Origin: Pseudomonas sp. MRSN 12121
Lineage (GTDB): Bacteria; Pseudomonadota; Gammaproteobacteria; Pseudomonadales; Pseudomonadaceae
Reading direction: 5' to 3'
Length of the DNA stretch: 64,000 nt
Assembly: GCF_000931465.1 (NCBI RefSeq)
Contig: NZ_CP010892.1
Coordinates: forward strand, 1,364,001 to 1,428,000
The notes beneath the pieces are model-generated. The model saw nothing but the letters and a program-made list of their open reading frames with translations, was not told the DNA's origin and did not search any database. Shown piece after piece: positions 24,007 to 32,031 of the stretch. The translations under genes were made by a program, and so were the position numbers. The number at the start of each line of letters is the position of its first letter. The stretch's first letter is position 1.

Positions 24007-24593
24007 GAACCGCCGCGCAATACCAGAGCCAGCTGCGCAGCCTGCTGCCCAGCGGCCCGGCCTGGGACCCGGAGCGCGTGCCGGAGCTCGAGGAGGTGCT
24101 CGAAGGCGTCTCCCAGGAGCTGGCCCGCCTCGATGCCCGTGCCGCCGACCTGCTCAACGAAATGGACCCGACAGGCGCCAGCGAGCTGGTACCGGACTGG
24201 GAACGGGTGATGAACCTGCCCGACCCCTGCCTGGGCGCGACCCCGCTGTTCGACGACCGCCGCCTGGCCGTGCGCCGGCGCCTGCTGGCGGTCGGCAGCC
24301 AGGCGCTTTCCTACTACATCGAAATCGCCCGCGGCCAGGGCTACCCGAACGCCACCATCACCGAACACGAAGCCCCACGCATGGGCCGCGCACGGTTTGG
24401 CCAGGCGCACTTTGGCACCTGGCAGGCGCAATTCATGTGGACCCTCAACACCGGTGGACGACTGCTGCTGGGCCGGCGTTTCAACGCCAGCTACTGGGGC
24501 GAACGTTTCGGCATGAACCCGGGCTCGGCCCTGGAGTGCCAGATCCACCGCAGCGCACCGGCGCATACGCGGGTGCATATCAATTATGACTAG
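23994..24593 (+). CDS. DUF2313/gp48 tail protein (P2 gpI counterpart)
   Basis: The 199-residue protein has YQSQLRSLLPSGPAWDPERVPELEEVLEGVSQELARLDARAADLLNEMDP and ETLPDWERVMNLPD-type text, matching the YmfQ/DUF2313 family of Mu-like baseplates. It links the baseplate to fibres. It overlaps gp47 by 13 bases, and the first fibre gene starts 11 bases after its TAG. Part of its 3' end plus spacer is repeated at about 26217-26250. Confidence 0.87.
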   Translation: MAGIRTAAQYQSQLRSLLPSGPAWDPERVPELEEVLEGVSQELARLDARAADLLNEMDPTGASELVPDWERVMNLPDPCLGATPLFDDRRLAVRRRLLAVGSQALSYYIEIARGQGYPNATITEHEAPRMGRARFGQAHFGTWQAQFMWTLNTGGRLLLGRRFNASYWGERFGMNPGSALECQIHRSAPAHTRVHINYD

Positions 24594-24604
24594 GGGATAG
24601 ACCG

Positions 24605-25462
24605 ATGGATTATCCGAAAAGTGTGCCCAGCGCCGGGTTGGTCAACGGCCGGTTCGTCGATGAGAACCCGCTGACCGGCACCCCGGGCTCGTTGATCCCG
24701 GCGGACTGGGGCAATGGCGTGACCCAGGAACTGCTGGCGGTGATCACCGCGGCCGGCCTGACCCCGAGCGAGGCGAACCTGACCCAGTTGCTCAGCGCGA
24801 TTCGCAGCATCAGCCGTTCGGTGGCGGGGCTGGGTATCCAGCGCTTTACCGCCAATGGCAGCTTCACCGTGCCGGAGGGCGTGACGAAGATCTGGCTCAG
24901 CGGGTGTGCGGGGGGCGGTGGGGGTGGTTCGTGCCCGGCTGGAGCGACCGGATCCGCATCCGGTGGCAGCGGCGGCGGTGCAGGTCAGGCGGCCATCAAA
25001 GTCCCCGTCATCGTCACTCCCGGCCAAGTGATCCCTATCACGATTGGTGCGGCGGGTGTGGGGGGCATCAGTGGGGTCAGCAACCCGACAAGTGGAGGAA
25101 ACACGCTTGTGGGCGTTGGGGGCGCTTTGCTGGTGCTGAGTGGCGGAGGCGCTGGTAACTCGGGGGCAAGTCTTCCTGTGGACCGTGTAGCGGGGCCAAG
25201 AGGGGGAGAGGGTTTTCCTGCCGGGGGCGATGCGACCGATGTTCAAGCCGGGGTCACGGCGGGGCTGTCGGGGGCTGGGGCAAGCGGGCCGTTCGGCGGC
25301 GGTGGCAATGCCTGTCGTTATGGCACGTCAGGTGGCTACGCCGCACGGGATGCCCATGGTTTCGGGGCTGGAGGCAGTGGTGCAGGAGGTTGGTATGTAT
25401 CGGGTGCCTTGGGCGTTTCGGGGGGGCGTGGCGCTCCTGGCCTGATGATCATTGAGTGGTGA
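24605..25462 (+). CDS. Tail fibre/adhesin 1 (Gly-rich, gp38-like)
   Basis: The 285-residue protein begins with an anchor domain (residues 1-70: MDYPKSVPSAGLVNGRF, TGTPGSLIPADWGNGVTQELLAVI) shared with fibres 2 and 3. The rest is extremely Gly-rich, with GGGGGGSCPAGATG, GSGGGAG and GGGGNA repeats, resembling the polyglycine II sandwich of T-even gp38 adhesins that bind receptors at fibre tips. It ends GLMIIEW. Good ribosome site (AGGGGATAG). It is the first of three fibre/chaperone cassettes. Confidence 0.85.
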   Translation: MDYPKSVPSAGLVNGRFVDENPLTGTPGSLIPADWGNGVTQELLAVITAAGLTPSEANLTQLLSAIRSISRSVAGLGIQRFTANGSFTVPEGVTKIWLSGCAGGGGGGSCPAGATGSASGGSGGGAGQAAIKVPVIVTPGQVIPITIGAAGVGGISGVSNPTSGGNTLVGVGGALLVLSGGGAGNSGASLPVDRVAGPRGGEGFPAGGDATDVQAGVTAGLSGAGASGPFGGGGNACRYGTSGGYAARDAHGFGAGGSGAGGWYVSGALGVSGGRGAPGLMIIEW

Positions 25463-25466
25463 ACAT

Positions 25467-26108
25467 ATGAGCAAGCAAGTTCTTTACTGCCTTGCGTCCG
25501 GGGTGGTCATTGAGTGGCAAGACACTGAACTATTGGCCTACGCGGCGCCAGCCGAGGGCAACAGGGCCCTGCAGGTGACGGCCGAGCAATGGAAGCGCAA
25601 GGACGCCCTGCACTATGTGCTGGATGGCGAATTGACCCGGGTCGATGTGCCGCCACCCTCCGCCTATCACGACTGGAATGGTAGCCAGTGGTCGCTGGAC
25701 CCTGCGAAGGCGACGGCTATCGCGGAGCAAGAGGCGCAGCAGTTGTGCCGCCGAGTGGATGCCGAGGCTGACACAGCCCGGCAGATGATCAGTGGCGATC
25801 CGCTCAAGGCCGCGGAGTATGCCCAGGCCGCCAGCGACGCCCAGGCATTCAAGGAGGCCGGGTACCCGAAAAAGGCCGTGCCTCAGGCGATCAGTGCCTG
25901 GGTGGTGAAAGGCCGTACGGCCCGGCAAGCGGCGGACGACATTCTCGACAAGGCCGCCAGATCCGCCAGCCAGTTGCTGGCCATCCGCACCCTGCGCCTG
26001 CAGGCCAAGGAACGCATCCGGGTGCAGGTTGGCAAAGGTAAGCAGGATGCGGCGCAAGAGATCTGCGAGGCGGCGATCGAGGCAATCGGCGAGGTTGTCA
26101 GTGATTGA
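25467..26108 (+). CDS. Fibre assembly chaperone 1
   Basis: The 213-residue product begins MSKQVLYCLASGVVIEWQDTELL and holds a YHDWNGSQWSLDPAKA segment, followed by a helical region with AAEYAQAASDAQAFKEAGYP. Chaperones of this type carry a cargo-specific C-terminal part and a shared N-terminal part, and act after the fibre gene in the same cassette. It starts 4 bases after fibre 1. The longer start at 25452 overlaps fibre 1 and lacks a better ribosome site. Confidence 0.75.
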   Translation: MSKQVLYCLASGVVIEWQDTELLAYAAPAEGNRALQVTAEQWKRKDALHYVLDGELTRVDVPPPSAYHDWNGSQWSLDPAKATAIAEQEAQQLCRRVDAEADTARQMISGDPLKAAEYAQAASDAQAFKEAGYPKKAVPQAISAWVVKGRTARQAADDILDKAARSASQLLAIRTLRLQAKERIRVQVGKGKQDAAQEICEAAIEAIGEVVSD

Positions 26109-26238
26109 GCTGGATCGCTGAGCCGGAGTTTCGGTGCTGCTGCGGGGCAAGTTCTGGCAGCGCTCTGCAATACCCAATTCCACATAGTGCATCAACCCAT
26201 GGGCTGGTGAGCATCAGTCATGACTAGAGAATAGAGCA

Positions 26239-27792
26239 ATGGATTATCCAAAGAGCGTGCCCGGTGTCGGGCTGCAGAACGGGGAGTTTGCCGACGAGAA
26301 CCCGATGGCTGGTACTCCGGGATCGTTGATTCCTGCAACCTGGGGCAACGCAGTCACTCAGGAACTCCTGAACGTCATCAAATCGGCCGGTCTGGTCCCC
26401 GACGAAAAATCGACCACTCAGTTATTGCAAGCGATCCAGAGTTTCGCCGCCCGGGATTTCAAGGACTCCGTGCGCGTTGCTACCACGGGCTCCGTTGCCT
26501 TGAGCGGTCTGCAAGCCATCGATGGCGTGCAACTTACGGTTGCCGATCGGGTGCTGGTCAAGGACCAGGCCAATGCGGCGCAGAACGGGCTTTATATCGT
26601 ATCCGCCGGTTCCTGGTCGCGAGCGCCGGATGCGGCGCTGGATTATCAGGTGACCTCCAACTTTATCGTCGGAACGGATGAAGGGCAGGTCAACAAGTCG
26701 CGTATGTGGCAAATGACCACCACGGGACCGATTACCGTCGGTGCCACGCCCCTGGCTTTCGAGCTTATGGCCGGTACCACCGGTGTGGCGGCCGGGGAAT
26801 ACCGGAAAGTAGCGGTCAATGCGCGCGGCCAGGTCACTTCGGGATCGAACCCGACGACACTGGATGGGTATGCAATTACCGACGCCTACAGCAAGACGGC
26901 GGCGAACAGTACGTTCGTCAAGCAAGGTGGGGTAGGCACCCAATTGTCCAATGCTGTTTATATCGGCTGGGATGGACAGAACGTCCTTATACAGGTCGAT
27001 GCCACCAACTTTGGCAGCCTCTGGTGTTCGCGAAACTTCGACCCTGCGAAAAAGGCCGATATTTCCGAGGTGTACAACAAGACGGCGGCCAACGCGTTGC
27101 TGGATGCCAAGATCAGTTCGGATGCCTGCTCCATTGCCGGCTTTGCCAGTGGCAACTCGGCAGCGCCTTACATGCGCAATAAAAACAACAACGAATATGT
27201 GGGGCTTGCCAGGGCTGCGACCACCCTGGGTGGTTACGGCATCACCGATGCCTACACAGCGGCTCAAGTCAATTCGTTCCTGGGAGATCGTGTTCTAAGG
27301 GATTCGATTACCTATGCCGGGTTCGCCAGTAACGATGCCAGCGCTCCTTACTTCCGGCGAGCGTCGGACAACGGCGTTTATTACTTGCAACCCAAGCTGG
27401 GTTTCACCCCTGTACGTCAGGGCGGCGGGAATGCCCAAGGCAGCAATCAGGTCATGGTGGGATGGGCTACCGACGGCTCAGGGCTCAGGGTTCAAGTCGA
27501 CGCTACCGATCTTGGCACCGTCTGGACCGATCATATCGGCAACTGGAAGGCGGTGGTTGCCCAATCCACGGCAGGTGCCGGCGCGGTCGGATCCTATGCC
27601 TTGCTGGTTGTTGGCGGCGGTGGCGGGACGGGACCTGGCGAGTTGGTAGCCGGAGTGAATTGTCGGTTTACCGCTACCGATGGCACCGCCTGGGGCGGCG
27701 CTCCTGCTGGCACCTGGCGGATCATGGGGGCGGTCAGGAATACCGATGGCGCGAGCCCCGACTCTACAACTCTTTGCTTGAGGATTTCTTGA
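26239..27792 (+). CDS. Tail fibre 2 (517 residues)
   Basis: The anchor domain (1-70: MDYPKSVPGVGLQNGEFADENPMAGTPGSLIPATWGNAVTQELLNVI) is the same as in fibres 1 and 3. It continues with shaft repeats of the type TLDGYAITDAYSKTAANSTF and TLGGYGITDAYTAAQVNSFLG, then a C-terminal tip with GTWRIMGAVRNTDGASPDSTTLCLRIS. The sequence resembles P2-type and Mu-type fibre shafts. Its upstream spacer copies the gp48 3' end (see 26212-26250), so it is a duplicated insertion unit. Chaperone 2 follows 2 bases after its stop. Confidence 0.85.
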   Translation: MDYPKSVPGVGLQNGEFADENPMAGTPGSLIPATWGNAVTQELLNVIKSAGLVPDEKSTTQLLQAIQSFAARDFKDSVRVATTGSVALSGLQAIDGVQLTVADRVLVKDQANAAQNGLYIVSAGSWSRAPDAALDYQVTSNFIVGTDEGQVNKSRMWQMTTTGPITVGATPLAFELMAGTTGVAAGEYRKVAVNARGQVTSGSNPTTLDGYAITDAYSKTAANSTFVKQGGVGTQLSNAVYIGWDGQNVLIQVDATNFGSLWCSRNFDPAKKADISEVYNKTAANALLDAKISSDACSIAGFASGNSAAPYMRNKNNNEYVGLARAATTLGGYGITDAYTAAQVNSFLGDRVLRDSITYAGFASNDASAPYFRRASDNGVYYLQPKLGFTPVRQGGGNAQGSNQVMVGWATDGSGLRVQVDATDLGTVWTDHIGNWKAVVAQSTAGAGAVGSYALLVVGGGGGTGPGELVAGVNCRFTATDGTAWGGAPAGTWRIMGAVRNTDGASPDSTTLCLRIS

Positions 27793-27794
27793 AG

Positions 27795-28265
27795 ATGATG
27801 AAGGTATCGAGTGCTCGTATGCCGTGCTGGAACGACTTGGCTCATACAACGCTCAATCTGTATGTGACATTCGAAGAGACCAAGGAGTCGCTTGGCGAAA
27901 TCATATTTACGGCTTCTCCCAATGACCCGGAGTTACATGGCCGTGAGTTGTTTGAGCGTGCAGTGGCTTTGGAATTTGGAAATATCGCCGAGCCGGGGGG
28001 AGAGATGATCAAGACCAATGTTCTGCTACAACGCGCCGAGCTGACTGCGGTGGCGAACTCGGTGATCGAGAAGTTACAGGCTGACGTGAATATCTTGCAG
28101 GACTCGGTGGAACTTGAAATCGCCACTGATAAGGAAACTGCAGCCTTGGCGACCAAGAAGACTTCTCTGAGCGCCTGGAAAAAGTACCGGGTGTTGCTGT
28201 CGCGAGTGCAAGAGCAAGAGGGATTTCCAACGGTTGTCCAATGGCCCGAGGCTCCTGGTGAGTAA
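27795..28265 (+). CDS. Fibre assembly chaperone 2
   Basis: The 156-residue protein has DPELHGRELFERAVALEFGNIAEP and SAWKKYRVLLSRVQEQEGFPTVVQWPEAP, typical of fibre assembly proteins (DUF4376-like). A GAGGA site lies in the preceding codons, and ATG at 27795 is followed by another ATG at 27798. A long reading frame extends upstream through fibre 2 but is not a real N-terminus. Confidence 0.75.
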   Translation: MMKVSSARMPCWNDLAHTTLNLYVTFEETKESLGEIIFTASPNDPELHGRELFERAVALEFGNIAEPGGEMIKTNVLLQRAELTAVANSVIEKLQADVNILQDSVELEIATDKETAALATKKTSLSAWKKYRVLLSRVQEQEGFPTVVQWPEAPGE

Positions 28266-28304
28266 GATTATTTTGCAGAAGTTTGTGCTAGCGGACTTTC
28301 ATCC

Positions 28305-28448
28305 ATGTTGATTGCCGAAGCCGTCTTGCGCCAGATTATGCGCAACGCTCGCTCCCAAATGAGCGTTTTTGTTTCTGCACTTAATACCGCCATTTTATGG
28401 GTGGCGCGTCGGCATTTGTTGAACGTTGCAGGTAAGGTGCGCCTGTAA
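28305..28448 (+). pseudogene. Fragment of the GH19 endolysin gene 5' end
   Basis: A 47-codon frame starting ATG at 28305 encodes residues like MRNARSQMSVFVSALNTAI, which match residues 12-30 of the intact endolysin at 30341 (MPNARSQAGVFVSALNAAM). Base-level match is strong over about 28345-28398. After that the similarity stops and the frame ends at a TAA at 28446-28448. It is a truncated copy left after insertion or duplication of a fibre cassette in front of the lysis genes. Confidence 0.75.
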
Positions 28449-28453
28449 GGTGT

Positions 28454-28480
28454 GATAACCAGAGTTGAACTCTAGTTATC
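28454..28480. repeat. Imperfect palindrome in fibre spacer
   Basis: GATAAC-c-AGAG (28454-28464) and CTCT-a-GTTATC (28470-28480) flank a 5-base loop. The dyad has ten matched positions and one mismatch. It may be an operator or a recombination remnant. It lies just after the endolysin fragment. Confidence 0.5.
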
Positions 28481-28645
28481 GAAGTCATTGGCGCCAGAAG
28501 TTGGGTCACCCGCTGCCGCTCCGTCGGTCGCCGACTGTTGAGCAACTTGTTCGGAGTTTCTCTAAGGTGCCAGATCCTGCTTTTTTAATATTAACTACAT
28601 GGTTTTCATAAAGTTGCTCTTGAGTTTGCAACAAGGAAATGATTG

Positions 28646-29710
28646 ATGGACTACCCAAAAAGAGTGCCGGGTGTAGGGCTGCTCAATGGAAAATTCGTAG
28701 ATGAAAACCCTATCGCGGGAACTCCTGGCTCACTAATACCCGCTACTTGGGGGAATGCAGTTACTCAGGAAATCTTGTCGGTCATTAACAGTGCGGGATT
28801 GTTGCCTTCAGAGGACGACAACGGGCAACTTCTTCAAGCACTACAAGAAATCGTTACCAAAGCCAGTCCGATGAGTTCATCGGTGACTAATGTTTCGGCG
28901 TCGAAACTCTTGACGAACGATGACCTGGGGTTGGTTCTGATCAATGCCGTTTCGTCCGCCATCACGGTCAGCCTGCCCCCCGCGAATAAGGATCTTGGTG
29001 TTCGGGATGTCGTGCTACGACGCATCGATAATGCCGGGAACCGCCTGGTTGTGCAGGCTTCCGGAACGGACAAGATCAAGTTCCACACGCACCTGGCCGC
29101 AGATGGCTATCCCTTTTTCGTCCTGATGGGGGCTGGGGACTGGTGGCACCTGCGCAGTGACGGTGCTGGCGCGTGGTGGCCGGTAGGTCGATTCGATGGC
29201 ACACCTCTGGGGCGCCCTGTCTTTGAAACGACGACGGCCTTCAGCCCGGGTGGTTATGGCGCCTTGAACGGGGCGGTTTTAAGTCGGGCCGAATGGCCCT
29301 GGCTGTGGGATCACGCCAAGGTATCGGGAATGATGTGGACCGAGGCGACTCGGGTCGGCGCAGAGGGCGGCTGGAGCAGTGGTGATGGGGCTCTGACGTT
29401 TCGGGGGCCGGAAGGACGGGGTGAGTTCCTGCGGGTTCTGGACGAAGGGCGCGGAATTGATCCGGGGCGGAATCCTGGCGTTGTCCAGCGAGATCAGAAC
29501 CGGGCGCATATTCATACGCCTACTGCAGTCGCTGTAGGAGAAGGGGAGGCGAATGGGGCGATTTTCCAGACTTCGGTCTGGTCCATGAGGTACACGTTTC
29601 CCTATCAACTGGTTGGGACTACGCCAGTGGGGACCGGTTTATCCACCGACGGAGGCGCCGAGGCGCGTCCTCATAACGTTGCCTATCCCGGCCGGTTGAA
29701 ACTGATCTGA
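28646..29710 (+). CDS. Tail fibre 3 (tail-collar type tip)
   Basis: The 354-residue protein repeats the anchor domain (MDYPKRVPGVGLLNGKFVDENP, GTPGSLIPATWGNAVTQEILSVI, residues 1-70). The central part has ASKLLTNDDLGLVLINAVSSAITVSLP, and the tip contains GRGEFLRVLDEGRGIDPGR and DQNRAHIHTPT, a tail-collar/short-fibre-like motif with HxH that in related fibres binds metal. It is unrelated to the tips of fibres 1 and 2. ATG at 28646 has AAGGAAATG upstream. Chaperone 3 follows. Confidence 0.83.
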   Translation: MDYPKRVPGVGLLNGKFVDENPIAGTPGSLIPATWGNAVTQEILSVINSAGLLPSEDDNGQLLQALQEIVTKASPMSSSVTNVSASKLLTNDDLGLVLINAVSSAITVSLPPANKDLGVRDVVLRRIDNAGNRLVVQASGTDKIKFHTHLAADGYPFFVLMGAGDWWHLRSDGAGAWWPVGRFDGTPLGRPVFETTTAFSPGGYGALNGAVLSRAEWPWLWDHAKVSGMMWTEATRVGAEGGWSSGDGALTFRGPEGRGEFLRVLDEGRGIDPGRNPGVVQRDQNRAHIHTPTAVAVGEGEANGAIFQTSVWSMRYTFPYQLVGTTPVGTGLSTDGGAEARPHNVAYPGRLKLI

Positions 29711-29716
29711 GATGAA

Positions 29717-30319
29717 ATGATGAATTACCTGATTGATGCGTCGGGAGCCTTGATAGGTCCCGTAGAGTTTCCCCTTGTTCCCGGATTGGGCATTCAGTTA
29801 CCCAACAACGCTGTAAGCCTGGAACAGCAACTTGATGAGCCTGAGCCCGGCCATGTATGGGCGTTTATCGCGGATAGACCTCAGCAGGTTCCCGATCTGC
29901 GCGGTGTGGCCTACAACACCGATACGGGGGAATCCGTGGACTGGTCCGAGGTGGGCGATTTACCAGAAGGACTGACGAAAACTGCGCCGCCGGGACCGTA
30001 CTTCAATTGGATCGAGGGCGCCTGGCAGCTTGATGTGGAGGCACGACAGGCAGCCGCAACGCTCGACGCTCAAGGCGAACGGGACAAGCGATTGGGCGAA
30101 GCGGCATTACGTATGGCACCACTTCAATACGCCCATGAACTGGGAGAGGCCTCGCCCGAGGAACAATCCGCCTTGCTGGAGTGGAAACGCTATTGCGTCG
30201 CCTTGAATCGTATCGAGCAGCAGCCTGGTTATCCCCTGGAAATCCAATGGCCGGTGCTGACCCAGGAAGCCCCCCGCGGCCCGCTGAAGGCACTGCGATC
30301 TTTCTTCCGTAGCAAATGA
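29717..30319 (+). CDS. Fibre assembly chaperone 3
   Basis: The 200-residue product begins MMNYLIDASGALIGPVEFPLVPGLG, contains YFNWIEGAWQLDVEARQ, and ends with LGEASPEEQSALLEWKRYCVALNRIEQQPGYPLEIQWP, the conserved C-terminal part of fibre assembly chaperones. Its middle 'DSGA.YNTDTGESVDWSEVGDLPEGLT' fits the P2 gpG type. It starts 6 bases after the fibre 3 stop and ends 21 bases before the endolysin gene. ATG at 29720 is an alternative start. Confidence 0.78.
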   Translation: MMNYLIDASGALIGPVEFPLVPGLGIQLPNNAVSLEQQLDEPEPGHVWAFIADRPQQVPDLRGVAYNTDTGESVDWSEVGDLPEGLTKTAPPGPYFNWIEGAWQLDVEARQAAATLDAQGERDKRLGEAALRMAPLQYAHELGEASPEEQSALLEWKRYCVALNRIEQQPGYPLEIQWPVLTQEAPRGPLKALRSFFRSK

Positions 30320-30340
30320 ATCCATGTCAGGGAGACATCG

Positions 30341-30904
30341 ATGTCTGTAACCGAGGGACAACTCCTCAAGATCATGCCCAACGCCCGCTCCCAAGCGGGC
30401 GTTTTTGTTTCTGCGCTTAACGCCGCCATGGCGCACCGCCATATCGACACGCCCAAGCGCATGGCTGCCTTTCTCGCCCAGGTCGGCCATGAGTCGGGGC
30501 AGCTGCGTTATGTGCGCGAGCTGGGCAACGACCAATACCTGAGCAAGTACGACACCGGGGCGTTGGCCGCCCGCCTGGGCAATACGCCGGAAGCCGACGG
30601 CGACGGCCAGAAGTACCGCGGCCGTGGCCTGATCCAGGTCACCGGGCGCAGCAACTACAAGCAGTGCAGCCTTGGGCTGTTCGGCGACGAACGTTTGCTG
30701 GCCTTGCCCGAGTTGCTGGAGCAACCGCAATGGGCCGCCGAGTCGGCCGCCTGGTTCTGGCAGCAGAACGGACTCAACGAGCTGGCCGACCGCGACCAGT
30801 TCAACAGCATCACCCGGCGTATCAACGGCGGCTTGAACGGCCTGGAGGATCGCCTGCAGCTCTGGGCGCGGGCGCGGGAGGTGTTATGCCTGCCTTCGGC
30901 CTGA
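30341..30904 (+). CDS. GH19 chitinase-fold endolysin
   Basis: The 187-residue protein is a phage-type glycoside hydrolase 19 lysozyme that cleaves glycan strands of peptidoglycan. The catalytic pair is probably E51 (HES at 50-52) and E60; YRGRGLIQVTGRSNY (92-106) is the conserved substrate-cleft motif. GGGAG lies before the ATG. It has no signal peptide, so it depends on a holin, presumably the one at 346-693. Its end overlaps the Rz gene. A fragment of its 5' end is found at 28305-28448. Confidence 0.9.
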   Translation: MSVTEGQLLKIMPNARSQAGVFVSALNAAMAHRHIDTPKRMAAFLAQVGHESGQLRYVRELGNDQYLSKYDTGALAARLGNTPEADGDGQKYRGRGLIQVTGRSNYKQCSLGLFGDERLLALPELLEQPQWAAESAAWFWQQNGLNELADRDQFNSITRRINGGLNGLEDRLQLWARAREVLCLPSA

Positions 30905-31422
30905 TACCCCTGTCGTCGCGGGCCGTGCTGTGGGTAGTGTCGCTGGTGCTGGTGGCGGCTGGCGCGGGCACCCTGGCCTGGCAGGTCCAGGACTGGCGCC
31001 TTGGCCGGCAACTGGCGGAGCAGGCCAGGCGGCACGCTGCGGCCCTAGATCAACTGAACCAGGCGACCGCGGCCCGGCAGCAGGCCGAGCAGGATAAGCG
31101 CCTGGCCCTGGAGCAGCGGCTGCGGGCCAGCGACCAGACCCATTACCGAGCTTTGAGCGATGCACAACGTGATCAAGGTCGCCTGCGCGACCGTCTTGCC
31201 ACTGCTGATCTGCGCCTGTCAGTCCTTCTCGACGCCCAGGACGGCGTCGCCGGATGCGCAGTGCCTGCGACCGCCGCCACCGGCGGCGTGGTTCATGGAG
31301 CCCCGCGCGCCCGACTTGACCCGGCGCATGCTCAACGAATTGTCGGCATCACCGACGACGGCGACCGGGGACTGATCGCCCTGCAGGCCTGCCAGGATTA
31401 CGTCAGGGCGCTGGGCCACTAA
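30886..31422 (+). CDS. Inner-membrane spanin (Rz-like)
   Basis: The 178-residue product has one N-terminal membrane segment (about 13-31, VLWVVSLVLVAAGAGTLAW) and a long periplasmic helical region (about 35-110) rich in Gln, Arg and Ala that predicts a coiled coil. This matches phage i-spanins (Rz), which with Rz1 fuse inner and outer membranes in lysis. The start ATG at 30886 lies inside the endolysin end. Rz1 is encoded in another frame inside this gene. Confidence 0.82.
   Translation: MPAFGLIPLSSRAVLWVVSLVLVAAGAGTLAWQVQDWRLGRQLAEQARRHAAALDQLNQATAARQQAEQDKRLALEQRLRASDQTHYRALSDAQRDQGRLRDRLATADLRLSVLLDAQDGVAGCAVPATAATGGVVHGAPRARLDPAHAQRIVGITDDGDRGLIALQACQDYVRALGH
31160..31375 (+). CDS. Outer-membrane spanin lipoprotein (Rz1-like), nested in Rz
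   Basis: The 71-residue product, wholly inside the Rz gene in a different frame, has a lipoprotein signal MHNVIKVACATVLPLLICAC with a lipobox-like ICAC, then a Pro-rich segment (RPPPPAAWFMEP). A lipid-anchored, Pro-rich small protein embedded in Rz is the typical o-spanin arrangement. The lipobox is slightly unusual in having Cys at -2. Confidence 0.75.
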   Translation: MHNVIKVACATVLPLLICACQSFSTPRTASPDAQCLRPPPPAAWFMEPRAPDLTRRMLNELSASPTTATGD

Positions 31423-31503
31423 CATTTTGATCCGTTGCATGCCTTGCAAGCGCCTATTGCTCGTGTACGGTAAGGCCTCCGCCAGCCCGATCAGGAGAGG
31501 CCC

Positions 31504-32004
31504 GTGAACGAAATCACCCAGCTTGCCGCTGAACTTGGCAGACGCTTGCAGGTTCTCAATGCCCACGTCACCACTGCCGAGTCCTGTACCGGTGGCGGGA
31601 TCGCCGAGGCCATCACCCGCATCCCGGGGAGCTCGGCCTGGTTCGAGGCGGGCTACGTGACCTACTCCAACCGCCAGAAGACCCGGCAACTGGGCGTGCC
31701 GGACGCGTTGTTCGCTTCCGTCGGCGCGGTCAGCCGCGAAGTGGTCGAGGCGATGGTGCGTGGCGCGCAGCACAACAGCCTGGCGCGTTTCGCCGTGGCG
31801 GTCAGCGGGGTGGCCGGCCCCGACGGCGGCTCGCCACAAAAGCCGGTGGGCACCGTCTGGCTGGCCTGGGGCGTTGGCGAGAGCCTGACGGCGGAGTGCC
31901 GGCACTTTGCCGGAAATCGCGACGACGTCCGCCGACAAACGGTGAAGGCCGCGCTAGAGGGCTTGCTGCAACATGCCGCGGCAGAAATCTCAAAACAGGG
32001 GTAG
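31504..32004 (+). CDS. pncC: CinA C-terminal-domain nicotinamide-nucleotide amidase
   Basis: The 166-residue protein matches the CinA C-terminal family (PncC/YgaD), which deamidates nicotinamide mononucleotide to nicotinate mononucleotide in NAD recycling. Motifs visible: [34 protein letters not shown] and [23 protein letters not shown]. Start is GTG with AGGAGAGG upstream. It lies directly before recA, as is usual in Pseudomonas, where the gene is often named cinA, and marks the right edge of the tailocin locus. Confidence 0.93.
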   Translation: MNEITQLAAELGRRLQVLNAHVTTAESCTGGGIAEAITRIPGSSAWFEAGYVTYSNRQKTRQLGVPDALFASVGAVSREVVEAMVRGAQHNSLARFAVAVSGVAGPDGGSPQKPVGTVWLAWGVGESLTAECRHFAGNRDDVRRQTVKAALEGLLQHAAAEISKQG

Positions 32005-32031
32005 GCGATCCACGAACGCTGTGGAATAATA

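Larger units (their letters stand above)
28266..28645. other. 380-base AT-richer spacer between fibre cassettes 2 and 3
   Basis: This stretch contains an endolysin gene fragment (28305-28448), an imperfect palindrome (28454-28480) and a T-rich segment near 28578-28596 before the ribosome site of fibre 3. It is more AT-rich than its surroundings and looks like an insertion junction. No other gene is seen. Confidence 0.7.
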
